A stretch of DNA of 64,000 nt from PRS1 sp965250265 (GTDB taxonomy: Bacteria > Bacteroidota > Bacteroidia > Flavobacteriales > Flavobacteriaceae), in assembly GCA_965250265.1 (NCBI GenBank), contig CBDFNO010000015.1, positions 434,001-498,000 of the forward strand. Direction: 5' to 3'. Shown here one piece after another: positions 33,092 to 42,254 of the stretch. Every line of letters starts with the position of its first letter. Position 1 is the stretch's first letter. The notes under the pieces are model-generated. The model was not told where the DNA came from and did not search any database. It saw nothing but the letters and a program-made list of their open reading frames with translations. Position numbers and translations under genes: made by a program.

Positions 33092-34387
33092 ATGGCTAAA
33101 AATTTTATTAAAGAGTTAGGTTGGCGAGGAATGATACATGATGTTATGCCAGGAGCCGAAGAACATTTATTGGAAAACATGCGCAGCGCTTATATTGGTT
33201 TCGATCCTACAGCAGATTCTTTGCATATAGGAAATTTAGTGCCTATAATGCTATTAGCCCATTATCAACGTTGCGGTCATAAACCAGTAGCATTAGTAGG
33301 TGGAGCAACAGGTATGATTGGAGATCCTTCAGGAAAATCTAATGAACGAAATTTATTAGACGAAACTACACTTCGCCACAACCAAAACGCCATAAAAAAA
33401 CAATTAGCACATTTTTTAGACTTTGAAAGTAATGTTGATAATGCTGCTATATTAGTAAATAATTATGACTGGATGAAAGACATTTCGTTTCTTGATTTTA
33501 TTCGTGATGTTGGTAAGCATATCACAGTAAATTATATGATGTCTAAAGATTCAGTAAAAAATCGAATTTCTTCTGAATCTACTGAAGGGATGAGTTTTAC
33601 AGAGTTTACCTATCAATTAGTACAAGGTTATGATTTTTTACATTTATATCGAGAAAACAATTGTACCATCCAAATGGGTGGAAGTGATCAATGGGGGAAT
33701 ATTACAACGGGAACCGAGTTGATTCGTAGAATTGGTAAAGGAAAAGGGTTTGCAATTACGTGCCCTTTAATTACTAAAAGTGATGGTTCAAAATTTGGCA
33801 AATCCGAAGGTAGTAATTTATGGTTGGATGCTAACAGAACATCTCCTTATAAATTTTATCAATACTGGTTAAATTCTAGCGATCAAGATGCTGAAAAATA
33901 TATTAAAATTTTCACGTTTTTAACTCAGCCCGATATTATTGCTTTAATTAAAAAGCATCAAGAAACTCCACATTTAAGATTGTTACAAAAACGATTAGCA
34001 AGCGAGATTACATCCATGGTGCATTCTAAAACACTTTTTGAAAATGCTGAAAAAGCCTCCAATATATTATTTAGCAAATCTTTTAAAGCTGATATTAAGA
34101 CACTTGATGAAGCTACTTTTTTAGATGTATTTGAAGGTGTCCCTAAAGCAGAAATGGCTAAAGCAGAATTTAAAAATGGGCTTGATATGATTGCGGCTTT
34201 ATCTGCTAAAACAAAATTTTTAGGATCAAATGGCGAAGCAAGACGTGCTTTAAAAGAAAATTCTGTTTCTGTCAATAAAGAAAAGGTAAACGAGACGTAT
34301 ATAATTTCCAGTGAAGATCTAATTAACGACAAGTACATTATTATTAATAAAGGGAAACGAAATACCTATATTATTAAGATTGTTTAA
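33092..34387 (+). CDS. tyrS: Tyrosyl-tRNA synthetase
   Basis: The start is ATG 33092, at the conserved opening NFIKELGWRGMIHDVMPG; an upstream in-frame ATG (33041) adds 17 unconserved residues. The 431-residue class I enzyme has HIGN (45-48) as its HIGH box, KFGKS as its KMSKS box in the middle, and a C-terminal S4 RNA-binding domain (about 360-430, ARRALKENSVSVNKEKV). It attaches tyrosine to tRNA-Tyr. It is transcribed alone after the receptor gene. Confidence 0.96.
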   Translation: MAKNFIKELGWRGMIHDVMPGAEEHLLENMRSAYIGFDPTADSLHIGNLVPIMLLAHYQRCGHKPVALVGGATGMIGDPSGKSNERNLLDETTLRHNQNAIKKQLAHFLDFESNVDNAAILVNNYDWMKDISFLDFIRDVGKHITVNYMMSKDSVKNRISSESTEGMSFTEFTYQLVQGYDFLHLYRENNCTIQMGGSDQWGNITTGTELIRRIGKGKGFAITCPLITKSDGSKFGKSEGSNLWLDANRTSPYKFYQYWLNSSDQDAEKYIKIFTFLTQPDIIALIKKHQETPHLRLLQKRLASEITSMVHSKTLFENAEKASNILFSKSFKADIKTLDEATFLDVFEGVPKAEMAKAEFKNGLDMIAALSAKTKFLGSNGEARRALKENSVSVNKEKVNETYIISSEDLINDKYIIINKGKRNTYIIKIV

Positions 34388-34393
34388 AATAAT

Positions 34394-34429
34394 GAAGTCT
34401 GCCTATTATAAGTATAATAAGCAGACTTC
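34394..34429. terminator. Possible terminator after tyrS
   Basis: GAAGTCTGC (34394-34402) pairs perfectly with GCAGACTTC (34421-34429), and the inside contains a further TATTATA/TATAATA pairing. There is no proper T-run on either strand, so termination is only possible. The remaining gap to 34578 shows nothing else of note. Confidence 0.4.
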
Positions 34430-34578
34430 TAAAAAACTAACCAACCTAACTTTTCTTTTTCGAAAGACTTTAATCCATAGTTTTTAGGCTTTCCAAATTT
34501 TTGTCGGCTTTTTCTCATAAACCTTTCATATTTTCTTTAAGTAGTATTAAATAATAAAAATTAAAAAATAGTGAAATC

Positions 34579-35559
34579 CTATATTGCCATTAAGTTACAT
34601 CCGCGAATATCAGAATTGTCAAAACGACCAATAATTTCAAACGCGCCATCAGTATAAACTCGTCCTAAATCTTGTGTAGAAATAAATGAACAAGAATTTA
34701 AATTGGCCAAATCAATGATATTAATGCCTCCTGTTTTTCCAAATTCTTGTATAGTAAGAGCATCTTCGGTGTCTCGAGTCAGCACTTTCATCCAAGGTGG
34801 TGTATTAAAAATACTATTGCCTTTAGAATAAGCCTGAGATAATAATTCAGTCATGCCATATTCGCTATGTATAACATCTACGCTAAACCCTTTTTTAAAT
34901 TTTTGGTGTAAATCTTCTCTTATCAATTCTTTTCGACGTCCTTTCATACCTCCGGTTTCCATGATAATAGTATTTTTTAGATTAAACTGAAACCGTTCAA
35001 CTAAATCTAATAAGGCAAAAGAAACACCGATTAGAATAACTTTTTTTTCTTTAGCCTCAAGTTCAAGTAGCAACGCTTTTAAATCATCTAAATTATTGAG
35101 GTAAAAATCACTTTCAATTTGTTTAGATTGTGCAATCATATCATTAACCATATAAATTAACGATGAATTATCACGCTCTAAATAAGAAGGTAAAAGTGCT
35201 AAAACCGCATAATCTTCGATATTACCATAAAAATATTGAAATCCTTCTCTAAAACTCTGCTTGTAAATATTAATATTTGTTACATAATGTTTACTTACAA
35301 TTTTTCCAGTTGTCCCACTACTTTTAAAAGTTTGTTGAATAGGATTTTTAGAACTTAATACTTGATGTGTTTTAAAAAACTGGATTGGTAGAAAAGGAAT
35401 TTCCTCAATTGTTTTCACATCACTTGGATGCTTGTAGAGTAAATCGCAAAATGAGCGGTACACTTTATTATTTTCAAATTGAAACTTGAAAATTTCCAAA
35501 GCCAAACTACTGAACTCTTGTTCAGTTTTAATATTGAAAATAGCTTTAGTGTTTATCAT
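34579..35559 (-). CDS. LuxE-type acyl-activating protein
   Basis: This 326-residue protein belongs to the LuxE/PaaK adenylate-forming branch. Seen: FKSSGTTGKIVSKH (about 78-91, the AMP-binding loop), IMETGGMKGRRKEL and SEYGMTELLSQAY (A5-like motif), and a late DLGRVYTDGAFEIIGR. LuxE activates fatty acids as acyl-AMP for transfer to a reductase Cys, but no LuxC or LuxD gene is present here. So luminescence is not implied, and the acyl substrate is unknown. Similar stand-alone genes occur near surface-polysaccharide genes in Bacteroidota. It stands alone, convergent with tyrS. Confidence 0.8.
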   Translation of the reverse strand: MINTKAIFNIKTEQEFSSLALEIFKFQFENNKVYRSFCDLLYKHPSDVKTIEEIPFLPIQFFKTHQVLSSKNPIQQTFKSSGTTGKIVSKHYVTNINIYKQSFREGFQYFYGNIEDYAVLALLPSYLERDNSSLIYMVNDMIAQSKQIESDFYLNNLDDLKALLLELEAKEKKVILIGVSFALLDLVERFQFNLKNTIIMETGGMKGRRKELIREDLHQKFKKGFSVDVIHSEYGMTELLSQAYSKGNSIFNTPPWMKVLTRDTEDALTIQEFGKTGGINIIDLANLNSCSFISTQDLGRVYTDGAFEIIGRFDNSDIRGCNLMAI

Positions 35560-35719
35560 TTTTATCCATGAAAAATATAACTACAAAAATATAAATAAAT
35601 AAAAAGGAGTTAATAGAATGTTCGAGTAAGTTACTTTAATGTAATTAATAATCAATTTTATAATATCTTTTTTTATTAATTTTATCTTTACTCAAAAATA
35701 TTTATGGAGTGCCTTATAA

Positions 35720-36418
35720 ATGAATAAAAAAGACATAAAAATATTATTAGTTGATGACGAACCGGACATTTTAGAGATTGTAGGTTTTAATCTTTCTAAT
35801 GAAGGTTATAAGGTTATTACAGCCGAAAACGGAATCCAAGGAGTTAAAAAAGCAAAAAAAGAAAAGCCTCATTTAATAGTTTTAGATGTGATGATGCCAG
35901 AAATGGATGGTATTGAAGCATGCGAACAAATTAGACAAATACCAGAGCTTAAAGATGTAATTATTACCTTTTTAACAGCAAGAGGTGAAGATTATTCTCA
36001 ACTTGCAGGTTTCGAAGTTGGAGCCGACGATTATATTACAAAACCTATAAAACCTAAGGTTTTAATTAGTAAAGTAAAAGCATTATTGCGCAGATATAAA
36101 TATGAATTAAAAGAAAGCAGCATTGTTAAAATTGGGAGTTTAACCATAGATAGAGATGAATATAAAATTTTGTTGGGCCAAAAAGAAATACTGTTACCAA
36201 GAAAAGAATTTGAATTATTATCTTTACTAGCATCAAAACCAGGTAAGGTTTTTAAAAGAGACGGAATACTTGATAAAGTATGGGGAAATGAAGTAGTTGT
36301 TGGTGATAGAACTATTGATGTACATATTAGAAAATTAAGAGAAAAAATAGGAGATAATTCTTTTAAAACAGTTAAAGGAGTAGGTTATAAATTTGTGAGC
36401 GATGACAAAAAAATTTAA
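35720..36418 (+). CDS. OmpR/PhoB-family response regulator
   Basis: This 232-residue regulator has a receiver domain (about 5-120) with the acidic pocket Asp12/Asp13, phosphorylation site Asp56 (VLDVMMPEMDG), Thr86 and Lys108. A PhoB-type winged-helix domain follows (about 130-228, DRTIDVHIRKLREKIG). It is coupled to the kinase gene by a 17-base overlap. The partner architecture resembles PhoBR, but no phosphate genes are nearby, so the signal is not assigned. Confidence 0.93.
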   Translation: MNKKDIKILLVDDEPDILEIVGFNLSNEGYKVITAENGIQGVKKAKKEKPHLIVLDVMMPEMDGIEACEQIRQIPELKDVIITFLTARGEDYSQLAGFEVGADDYITKPIKPKVLISKVKALLRRYKYELKESSIVKIGSLTIDRDEYKILLGQKEILLPRKEFELLSLLASKPGKVFKRDGILDKVWGNEVVVGDRTIDVHIRKLREKIGDNSFKTVKGVGYKFVSDDKKI

Positions 36419-37445
36419 ACGATCATATAAATTTGCACTAAAATCTTCAATGTACCTTACTGCAATTTTAACACTCTTCATGAGTGTTTTTTTATATGTG
36501 TTTTATACTCTAAATAGTGTGCAAGTTTTAGTTTTTGCTATAGGTTGTTATGCGTTTTCATTTTTTATAATACAATATAGAGTTGAACATTTTATTTACA
36601 AACGAATTAAAAAAATATATGACGATTTGACTTTACTTGAATCAAGCTCATTTAGAAAAGAACAGATTACTACAGATATGGTAACGTTAAGACAAGAAAT
36701 TGAGAAGTATGCTAAAGATAAAAAACTCGAAATTGAAGCGTTTAAAATTAGAGAACAATATAGAAAAGAGTTTATTGGGAATGTGTCGCACGAACTAAAA
36801 ACACCATTATTTACTGTACAAGGTTATATTTCTACATTATTGGATGGCGCTGTAAATGATGAAGAAATAAGAGATAAATACTTAGAAAGAGCAGATAAAG
36901 GTGTAGAGCGACTTATTTATATCATAAAAGATTTAGATATGATTACCAAACTCGAAGCTGGTGACTTAAGTCTAGACATCGAGCATTTTGATATTGTTGA
37001 ACTCATTCAAAATATTTTTGAGCTTTTAGAAATGAAAGCTGCAAAGAAAAAAATAACCTTGACTTTCGATATAGATTATAAAGACCCTATAATGGTGAAC
37101 GGAGATAAAGAACGATTACAACAAGTTTTAAGTAATTTGATCGTAAACTCTATAAAATACGGAAATATAAAAGGGACTACTGAAATAAGTATAGAAAATC
37201 TCATTAAAAATAAAGTGATTGTTCGTGTTACAGATAATGGTGAAGGTATTGAACAAGAACATATCACACGTTTATTTGAACGTTTTTATCGTGTAGATAA
37301 GAGTGGATCACGTAAAGAAGGTGGATCAGGTTTAGGGCTTTCTATTGTGAAACATATTATTGAAGCTCACGATGAACAAATTTATATTGAAAGCGAACTA
37401 GGTATAGGAAGTGAGTTTTCGTTCACTCTCGAAAAGGTTAAATAA
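36402..37445 (+). CDS. PhoR-like sensor histidine kinase
   Basis: This 347-residue kinase has two close transmembrane helices (about 17-35 and 42-58) with almost no periplasmic loop, a linker, HisKA with His130 (NVSHELKTPL), and an HATPase domain (N-box LIVNSIKYG, G-boxes TDNGEGI and GGSGLGLSIV). With so little outside the membrane, it probably senses through its partner proteins or the membrane. It starts inside the regulator gene (17-base overlap). Its last 48 bases overlap the convergent glycosyltransferase gene. Confidence 0.93.
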   Translation: MTKKFKRSYKFALKSSMYLTAILTLFMSVFLYVFYTLNSVQVLVFAIGCYAFSFFIIQYRVEHFIYKRIKKIYDDLTLLESSSFRKEQITTDMVTLRQEIEKYAKDKKLEIEAFKIREQYRKEFIGNVSHELKTPLFTVQGYISTLLDGAVNDEEIRDKYLERADKGVERLIYIIKDLDMITKLEAGDLSLDIEHFDIVELIQNIFELLEMKAAKKKITLTFDIDYKDPIMVNGDKERLQQVLSNLIVNSIKYGNIKGTTEISIENLIKNKVIVRVTDNGEGIEQEHITRLFERFYRVDKSGSRKEGGSGLGLSIVKHIIEAHDEQIYIESELGIGSEFSFTLEKVK

Positions 37446-38480
37446 ATCTTTAAAATTTATATTGAAATTAGACACTTGTAATCCATTATAATTGCTAACT
37501 GAATTAAGCATTTCAATTTTAAAATCGTCTTGATTACAACTTGGAACTAACTGCAATTTTTTAAGTCTTTTGGCCAGATATTCTTGTTCAAATTGTCCAG
37601 GAGTAGGTATAAAAAAAGCTTTTTTATTGAGTTTGGCTAAATCCATAATAGTTGTATAACCTGAGCGTGACAATACAACTGAGCTTTCATTTATAACTTT
37701 CTCTAGTTCTTTACTTTGCATATAATTATAGATAGTAATTTGGTCTTGTTTATTTATTGTTTGGTGATCTTCAATAACTCCCTTAACAAAAAGTACTTTC
37801 CCTTTATACTTTTTTAATTGTTCAAGCAACTTTACTTCAAATATTGTTCTTTGTGGTTCTGGTCCAGAAAGTAATACTAATAAATCATAAACTTTATCAG
37901 ATTCTATTTTTTTAAATCGACTAAAAGGACCAATGTATTTAAGATTCAATTCATGCTTCTTTAAATGCCCTAATTTTCCGCTTAAGCTTGGCTCATTTTC
38001 AATATCAGGAATCCAACATTCATCAAAGTTTTCAATAATTTTTTGGTGCATTTTAGAGCTGATCCAAGTTGTGCTTCCGCTTAAAACATTAAGTTGATGG
38101 GTTATATAAACCGAAGGAATTGTTTTGCTGTAAATACCAAATCTATTATCCGAAATGACACCCTTTATTTCATGACTTTTTATAATAGATGCAATGACCT
38201 TTTTTTCGGCTTTTATAACTCTAAGTATTTTTGGAGCGTTTTTTAATAATTTCAGTTTAAAATGATGTCCTTTATTAGGATACTTGATATTATATGTAGG
38301 AAGTTCAACAGCTTTTAATTCAGGAAATTCTTTTTTAAGAAACTGTAATGCAATTCCATCCGAGGCAATAAGAGGTTCATAATTATATTCAATTAGGGTA
38401 TTAATTATAGGGATGCATCGTGTTGCATGACCCAATCCCCAATTTAAAGGTGCAACTAAAATTCGCTTTTTTGAACTCAT
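37398..38480 (-). CDS. Glycosyltransferase, MurG-like (GT28 fold)
   Basis: The likely start is ATG 38480 (SSKKRILVAPLNWGLGHATR), giving 360 residues; a longer frame to 38588 adds an unconserved hydrophobic stretch. The N-terminal LNWGLGHATRC and the C-terminal LSRSGYTTIMDLAKLNK and PTPGQFEQEYLA motifs match the GT28/MurG C-domain nucleotide-sugar site. Donor and acceptor are unknown. A TACTTTTG box (38487-38494) directly upstream of the start would give a leaderless or near-leaderless message, which also argues against the longer start. Its 3' end runs 48 bases into the histidine kinase gene. Confidence 0.82.
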   Translation of the reverse strand: MSSKKRILVAPLNWGLGHATRCIPIINTLIEYNYEPLIASDGIALQFLKKEFPELKAVELPTYNIKYPNKGHHFKLKLLKNAPKILRVIKAEKKVIASIIKSHEIKGVISDNRFGIYSKTIPSVYITHQLNVLSGSTTWISSKMHQKIIENFDECWIPDIENEPSLSGKLGHLKKHELNLKYIGPFSRFKKIESDKVYDLLVLLSGPEPQRTIFEVKLLEQLKKYKGKVLFVKGVIEDHQTINKQDQITIYNYMQSKELEKVINESSVVLSRSGYTTIMDLAKLNKKAFFIPTPGQFEQEYLAKRLKKLQLVPSCNQDDFKIEMLNSVSNYNGLQVSNFNINFKDLFNLFESERKLTSYT

Positions 38481-38535
38481 AAAAAACAAAAGTAATACTA
38501 TTTGATTCCTTATTTTTACCAAAATATTAAAACCT

Positions 38536-39216
38536 GTGGGAAGTAAAAATAAATTAAAGCGATTTAGAGAAAATGAAACTTTTGACAATGTGTTTCAACC
38601 AACACGGGAAGAATTAGTGAATCAAGATTATGTTTTAAAAGGAAACTGGAACACTTCATACTTTAAAAATAATAATCCTCTAGTTTTAGAATTAGGCTGT
38701 GGTAAAGGGGAATATTCAGTAGCATTAGCCCAAAAATATCCAAACAAAAACTTTATAGGAATAGATATTAAAGGTGCTCGTTTTTGGAGAGGTGCTAAAA
38801 CAGCTGTTGTAGAAAACCTACAAAATGTCGCATTTGTACGTACACAAATTGAACTCATTGATTATGCTTTTGCAGAAAATGAAGTCGATGAAATTTGGAT
38901 TACTTTTCCAGATCCGCAAATAAAATATAAACGCACAAAACACCGAATGACCAATTCTGAATTTCTTCAGAAATATAAAAAAGTACTTAAAAAAGATGGT
39001 GTTGTGAATCTTAAAACAGATAGCGAGTTTATGCATGGTTATACCCTTGGCTTACTACATGGAGAAGGTCACGAGGTCATTTATTCTAACCATAATGTCT
39101 ATAAACAAGAGGGAAGCCCTGAAGATGTTACTACCATACAAACCTTTTATGAATCGCAATATTTAGAACAAAACAAACCAATTACGTATATTCGATTTAA
39201 AATTAAAGACTTTTGA
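38536..39216 (+). CDS. trmB: tRNA (guanine-N7-)-methyltransferase
   Basis: This 226-residue SAM enzyme starts at GTG 38536; the opening GSKNKLKRFRENETF is family-typical. Seen: LELGCGKGEYSVALA (motif I, about 52-66), the invariant TFPDPQIKYKRTKHR (about 122-136) and the late NLKTDSEF. It methylates G46 in the variable loop of many tRNAs. It is divergent from the glycosyltransferase with a 55-base gap. A LysE-type exporter overlaps its 3' end by 4 bases. Confidence 0.94.
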   Translation: MGSKNKLKRFRENETFDNVFQPTREELVNQDYVLKGNWNTSYFKNNNPLVLELGCGKGEYSVALAQKYPNKNFIGIDIKGARFWRGAKTAVVENLQNVAFVRTQIELIDYAFAENEVDEIWITFPDPQIKYKRTKHRMTNSEFLQKYKKVLKKDGVVNLKTDSEFMHGYTLGLLHGEGHEVIYSNHNVYKQEGSPEDVTTIQTFYESQYLEQNKPITYIRFKIKDF

Positions 39217-39842
39217 ATATTACTTTAATATTTTTTCTTGGATTAATTATAGCTCTTATAGGAGTAATTCCTCCGGGATTACTTAATATGACAGCAGCAA
39301 AAATTAGCCTTAAAGAAGGTTATAGTAGAGGGATTATGTTCTCTATTGGTGTATGTTTAATTGTAATTGTTCAAACATCAATTGCTGTTATCTTTGCCAG
39401 ATATTTAAGTAATCATCCAGATGTTATAGACATTTTACAACGTGTAGCTCTTGTGATTTTTATTTTAATTACTATTTACTATCTATTTATTGCTAAAAAA
39501 GAAGCTAAACCAGGTTTAGAGAATCATATAAAAAGTAAACACAATCGTTTGTTTTTTGGGATGTTCTTATCTATTCTCAATGTTTTTCCTATTCCTTATC
39601 AGGCCTACATGAGTATTACTTTGGCCTCCTTTGGTTGGTTGCAATTTGATAAAACCAGCATAGCATCGTATGTTATTGGAGCAGCTATGGGGACATTTGT
39701 AATGTTATATATGTATATTTTCTTTTTTGATAAAATTAAAAACAAGACCCTCACTTCACAAAAAAACATGAACTACATTATTGGAGGTATTACAGGTATC
39801 ATATCTATTTTTACATTAATTAATATTATTAAAGAATTATAG
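39213..39842 (+). CDS. LysE-family transporter
   Basis: This 209-residue protein starts at TTG 39213, overlapping the trmB stop. It has about six transmembrane helices; the first carries the family motif IALIGVIPPGLLNMTAAKISL (about 11-31). LysE/RhtB members export amino acids. The substrate is not readable. No regulator of the LysG type is adjacent. Co-transcription with trmB and the alkyltransferase-like gene (4 bases later) is likely. Confidence 0.85.
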   Translation: MNITLIFFLGLIIALIGVIPPGLLNMTAAKISLKEGYSRGIMFSIGVCLIVIVQTSIAVIFARYLSNHPDVIDILQRVALVIFILITIYYLFIAKKEAKPGLENHIKSKHNRLFFGMFLSILNVFPIPYQAYMSITLASFGWLQFDKTSIASYVIGAAMGTFVMLYMYIFFFDKIKNKTLTSQKNMNYIIGGITGIISIFTLINIIKEL

Positions 39843-39846
39843 ATAA

Positions 39847-40176
39847 ATGCAGATTGAAGCCATGAATTTTTTTGATAAAGTTTACGAAGTAGCAAAATTA
39901 ATTCCTTATGGTAGAGTTACCAGTTATGGAGCTATTGCCACTTATCTTGGTACTGCAAGAAGCGCCAGAATGGTTGGCTATGCCATGAATGATTCTGTTA
40001 GTAAAGATGTTCCGGCACATCGTGTTGTGAATAGAAAAGGGTTACTAACAGGAAAACAACATTTTGAAGGCTCTAATCTTATGGAACAATTATTAGAAAA
40101 CGAAGGCATAACTATTATCGACAACCAAATCCAGAATTTTGAAAAAGTGTTTTGGGATCCTTTGAAGGAACTTTAA
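39847..40176 (+). CDS. Alkyltransferase-like protein (MGMT family, no active Cys)
   Basis: This 109-residue protein is the DNA-binding half of the O6-alkylguanine transferase fold (YGRVTSYGAIATYLGTARSARMVGYAM). The alkyl-acceptor motif PCHR is PAHR here (56-59), so the reactive Cys is Ala57. Such ATL proteins bind O6-alkylguanine and flag it for nucleotide excision repair, without removing the alkyl group. It is a stand-alone ATL, of usual length, following the LysE exporter by 4 bases. It should be cytoplasmic. Confidence 0.9.
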   Translation: MQIEAMNFFDKVYEVAKLIPYGRVTSYGAIATYLGTARSARMVGYAMNDSVSKDVPAHRVVNRKGLLTGKQHFEGSNLMEQLLENEGITIIDNQIQNFEKVFWDPLKEL

Positions 40177-40284
40177 TGATAGTTCGTCCTATTATTCCCT
40201 AATTTTGTAAAATTCACAAATAATTATAAAAACTATGTGCTGTGTTCATCTAACTTCAAGCTTTATTATTTAAACAATTCGATG

Positions 40285-40292
40285 TATATTTG
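40285..40292 (+). promoter_or_regulatory. Candidate -7 box of mrp
   Basis: TATATTTG matches TAnnTTTG and lies 29 bases before the TTG start at 40322. No obvious TTG at the standard -33 distance, so it is a partial match. Confidence 0.4.
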
Positions 40293-40321
40293 CTCTTTAG
40301 AACTAATCTAAATAGACAATA

Positions 40322-41458
40322 TTGAAGCTAACCAAACAAGATATATATAAGGCATTAGAAACCATTACAGCTCCAGGAGAAGGAAAAAATATGGTGGAAA
40401 GTGGTGCAGTAAAGAATGTAATCACTTTTGGTGATGAGGTAATTGTAGATATTACAATTACCAACCCTAGTTTACAGGCAAAAAAGAGGACTGAAGTAGA
40501 TATCATGAAAACAATTCATGATATCGTTTACGAAAAAGCTAAAGTAACCGTAAATGTAAAGGTCGATGCACCTGCAAAACCCATTGCAAATGTCATCAAG
40601 GGCAAACCAATTCCTGGCATTCAAAACATAGTGGCAATTGCTTCTGGTAAAGGCGGTGTTGGAAAATCTACAGTTACAGCGAATCTGGCAGTAACATTAG
40701 CAAAAATGGGTTTTAAAGTAGGAATACTAGATGCCGACATTTATGGACCATCAATTCCTATAATGTTTGATGTTGAATCTGAAAAACCTCTTGCTGTTGA
40801 TATTGATGGAAAATCTAAAATGAAACCTGTCGAAAATTATGGAGTAAAGGTGCTCTCTATTGGATTTTTCACCAAACCAGATCAAGCTGTTGTTTGGCGT
40901 GGACCAATGGCATCAAAGGCCTTAAATCAAATGATTTTTGATGCACATTGGGGAGAACTTGATTTTATGCTCATCGATTTACCTCCAGGAACAGGCGATA
41001 TTCATTTAAGCATTATGCAATCACTTCCAATTACTGGAGCTGTTATTGTAAGCACACCTCAAAAAGTCGCATTAGCTGATGCCAAAAAAGGTGTTGCTAT
41101 GTTTCAACAAGAAAGTATTAATGTTCCTGTTCTCGGAATTATAGAAAATATGGCATTTTTCTCTCCAAAAGAATTGCCAAATAACAAATACTATATCTTC
41201 GGAAAAGAAGGCGCAAAGAATCTGGCAGAAGACTTGCAAGTTCCTTTTTTAGGAGAACTCCCTTTAGTGCAAAGTATTAGAGAAGCTGGTGATATTGGTC
41301 ATCCAGCAGCATTACAAACTGCTACAGTTTTAGAAAAAGCATTTGAGGTCTTGACAAAAAATGTGGTACAGGAAGTAGTAAGGCGTAATGATGATTTACT
41401 GCCAACTGAAGCTATAAAAATGACAAATATGGCTGGATGTTCAGCGATTAAAAAATAA
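40322..41458 (+). CDS. mrp: Mrp/NBP35-type iron-sulfur carrier ATPase
   Basis: This 378-residue protein starts at TTG 40322, which is needed to keep the DUF59/MIP18-like N-terminal domain (about 1-85). The P-loop ASGKGGVGKST (about 107-117) begins the ATPase, with DADIYGPSIP and DLPPGTGD following. The family carries and inserts 4Fe-4S clusters. The usual bridging CxxC after ENMA is not present; the sequence there is ENMAFFSPKELPNNKY. Only one late Cys (GCSAIKK) remains. The NifU-type gene starts 3 bases after the stop, so the two probably act as carrier and scaffold. Confidence 0.92.
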   Translation: MKLTKQDIYKALETITAPGEGKNMVESGAVKNVITFGDEVIVDITITNPSLQAKKRTEVDIMKTIHDIVYEKAKVTVNVKVDAPAKPIANVIKGKPIPGIQNIVAIASGKGGVGKSTVTANLAVTLAKMGFKVGILDADIYGPSIPIMFDVESEKPLAVDIDGKSKMKPVENYGVKVLSIGFFTKPDQAVVWRGPMASKALNQMIFDAHWGELDFMLIDLPPGTGDIHLSIMQSLPITGAVIVSTPQKVALADAKKGVAMFQQESINVPVLGIIENMAFFSPKELPNNKYYIFGKEGAKNLAEDLQVPFLGELPLVQSIREAGDIGHPAALQTATVLEKAFEVLTKNVVQEVVRRNDDLLPTEAIKMTNMAGCSAIKK

Positions 41459-41461
41459 AAT

Positions 41462-41701
41462 ATGACTACTCAAGAATTAAAATTAAATGTTGAAAAGGCT
41501 TTAGATGAAATCCGTCCGTTTTTAGAAAGCGATGGTGGAAACATTTCTTTGGTGTCTATCGAGAATAATACTTTGGTAAAAGTGCAACTTGAAGGAACTT
41601 GTGTTGGATGTAGTGTGAATCAAATGACACTAAAGTCAGGAGTAGAAATGACCATTAAAAAATACGCCCCACAAATTGAACAGGTCATTAATGTTGAATA
41701 A
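41462..41701 (+). CDS. NifU C-terminal-domain Fe-S scaffold
   Basis: This 79-residue protein is a single NifU C-domain (Nfu type) with the conserved GTCVGCSVNQMTLK (Cys47, Cys50). Two such Cys per monomer hold a 4Fe-4S or 2Fe-2S cluster in a dimer. It directly follows mrp, a common coupling in Bacteroidota. It converges on the ferredoxin gene 24 bases away. Confidence 0.93.
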   Translation: MTTQELKLNVEKALDEIRPFLESDGGNISLVSIENNTLVKVQLEGTCVGCSVNQMTLKSGVEMTIKKYAPQIEQVINVE

Positions 41702-41725
41702 AATTATATCAAAAAAGATTTTTTT

Positions 41726-42076
41726 TTATTCACCATGCATCCAAGCTTTCTTCTCTAATAGAAATTCTTCAGTTTCAACGTTATCATCATCAGGCACACA
41801 ACAATCTACAGGACAAACTGCAGCACATTGAGGTTCATCATGAAAACCTTTGCATTCAGTACACTTTTCAGGGACAATAAAATAAAACTCATCTGATACT
41901 GGCTCATTTTCTGCATCTGCATCTATTTCTCCTCCTTTAGGTAATGTAACCATCCCACTTAAAGCAGTTTCGTCGGCAAAAGTCCATTCTTGGTCAGGCT
42001 CATAAATTGCATTATTTGGACATTCAGCAACACAAGCGTCACAGTTTATACATTCATCAGTTATTATAATTGCCAT
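41726..42076 (-). CDS. 4Fe-4S dicluster ferredoxin
   Basis: This 116-residue protein has two cluster motifs. The first is canonical: CINCDACVAECP (Cys9, 12, 15, 19). The second, CTECKGFHDEPQCAAVCP, has the long spacing between second and third Cys seen in YfhL/RnfB-like and Azotobacter ferredoxin I-type proteins. It is a soluble electron carrier. It is encoded divergently beside korAB and the ferredoxin-type complex I, so it is the likely carrier between them. Confidence 0.92.
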   Translation of the reverse strand: MAIIITDECINCDACVAECPNNAIYEPDQEWTFADETALSGMVTLPKGGEIDADAENEPVSDEFYFIVPEKCTECKGFHDEPQCAAVCPVDCCVPDDDNVETEEFLLEKKAWMHGE

Positions 42077-42175
42077 AATTTTATATTTTTTAAGTGAGTA
42101 AAATATTTGTAAAAATAAATCTCTTAATAAAGCTAATATGTGATAAAAATCATGTTTCCTTTTAAAAAGTGAAAT

Positions 42176-42183
42176 TATATTTG
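42176..42183 (+). promoter_or_regulatory. Candidate -7 box of the korAB operon
   Basis: TATATTTG matches TAnnTTTG. It lies 72 bases before ATG 42255. A TTG at 42201 is the alternative start. There is no clear -33 TTG. Confidence 0.35.
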
Positions 42184-42254
42184 ACTCTTTATTTCATAAA
42201 TTGTCAAATTTTGATAAATTTAAACAAAATTTTCAAATCTCACTTATAAATAAT

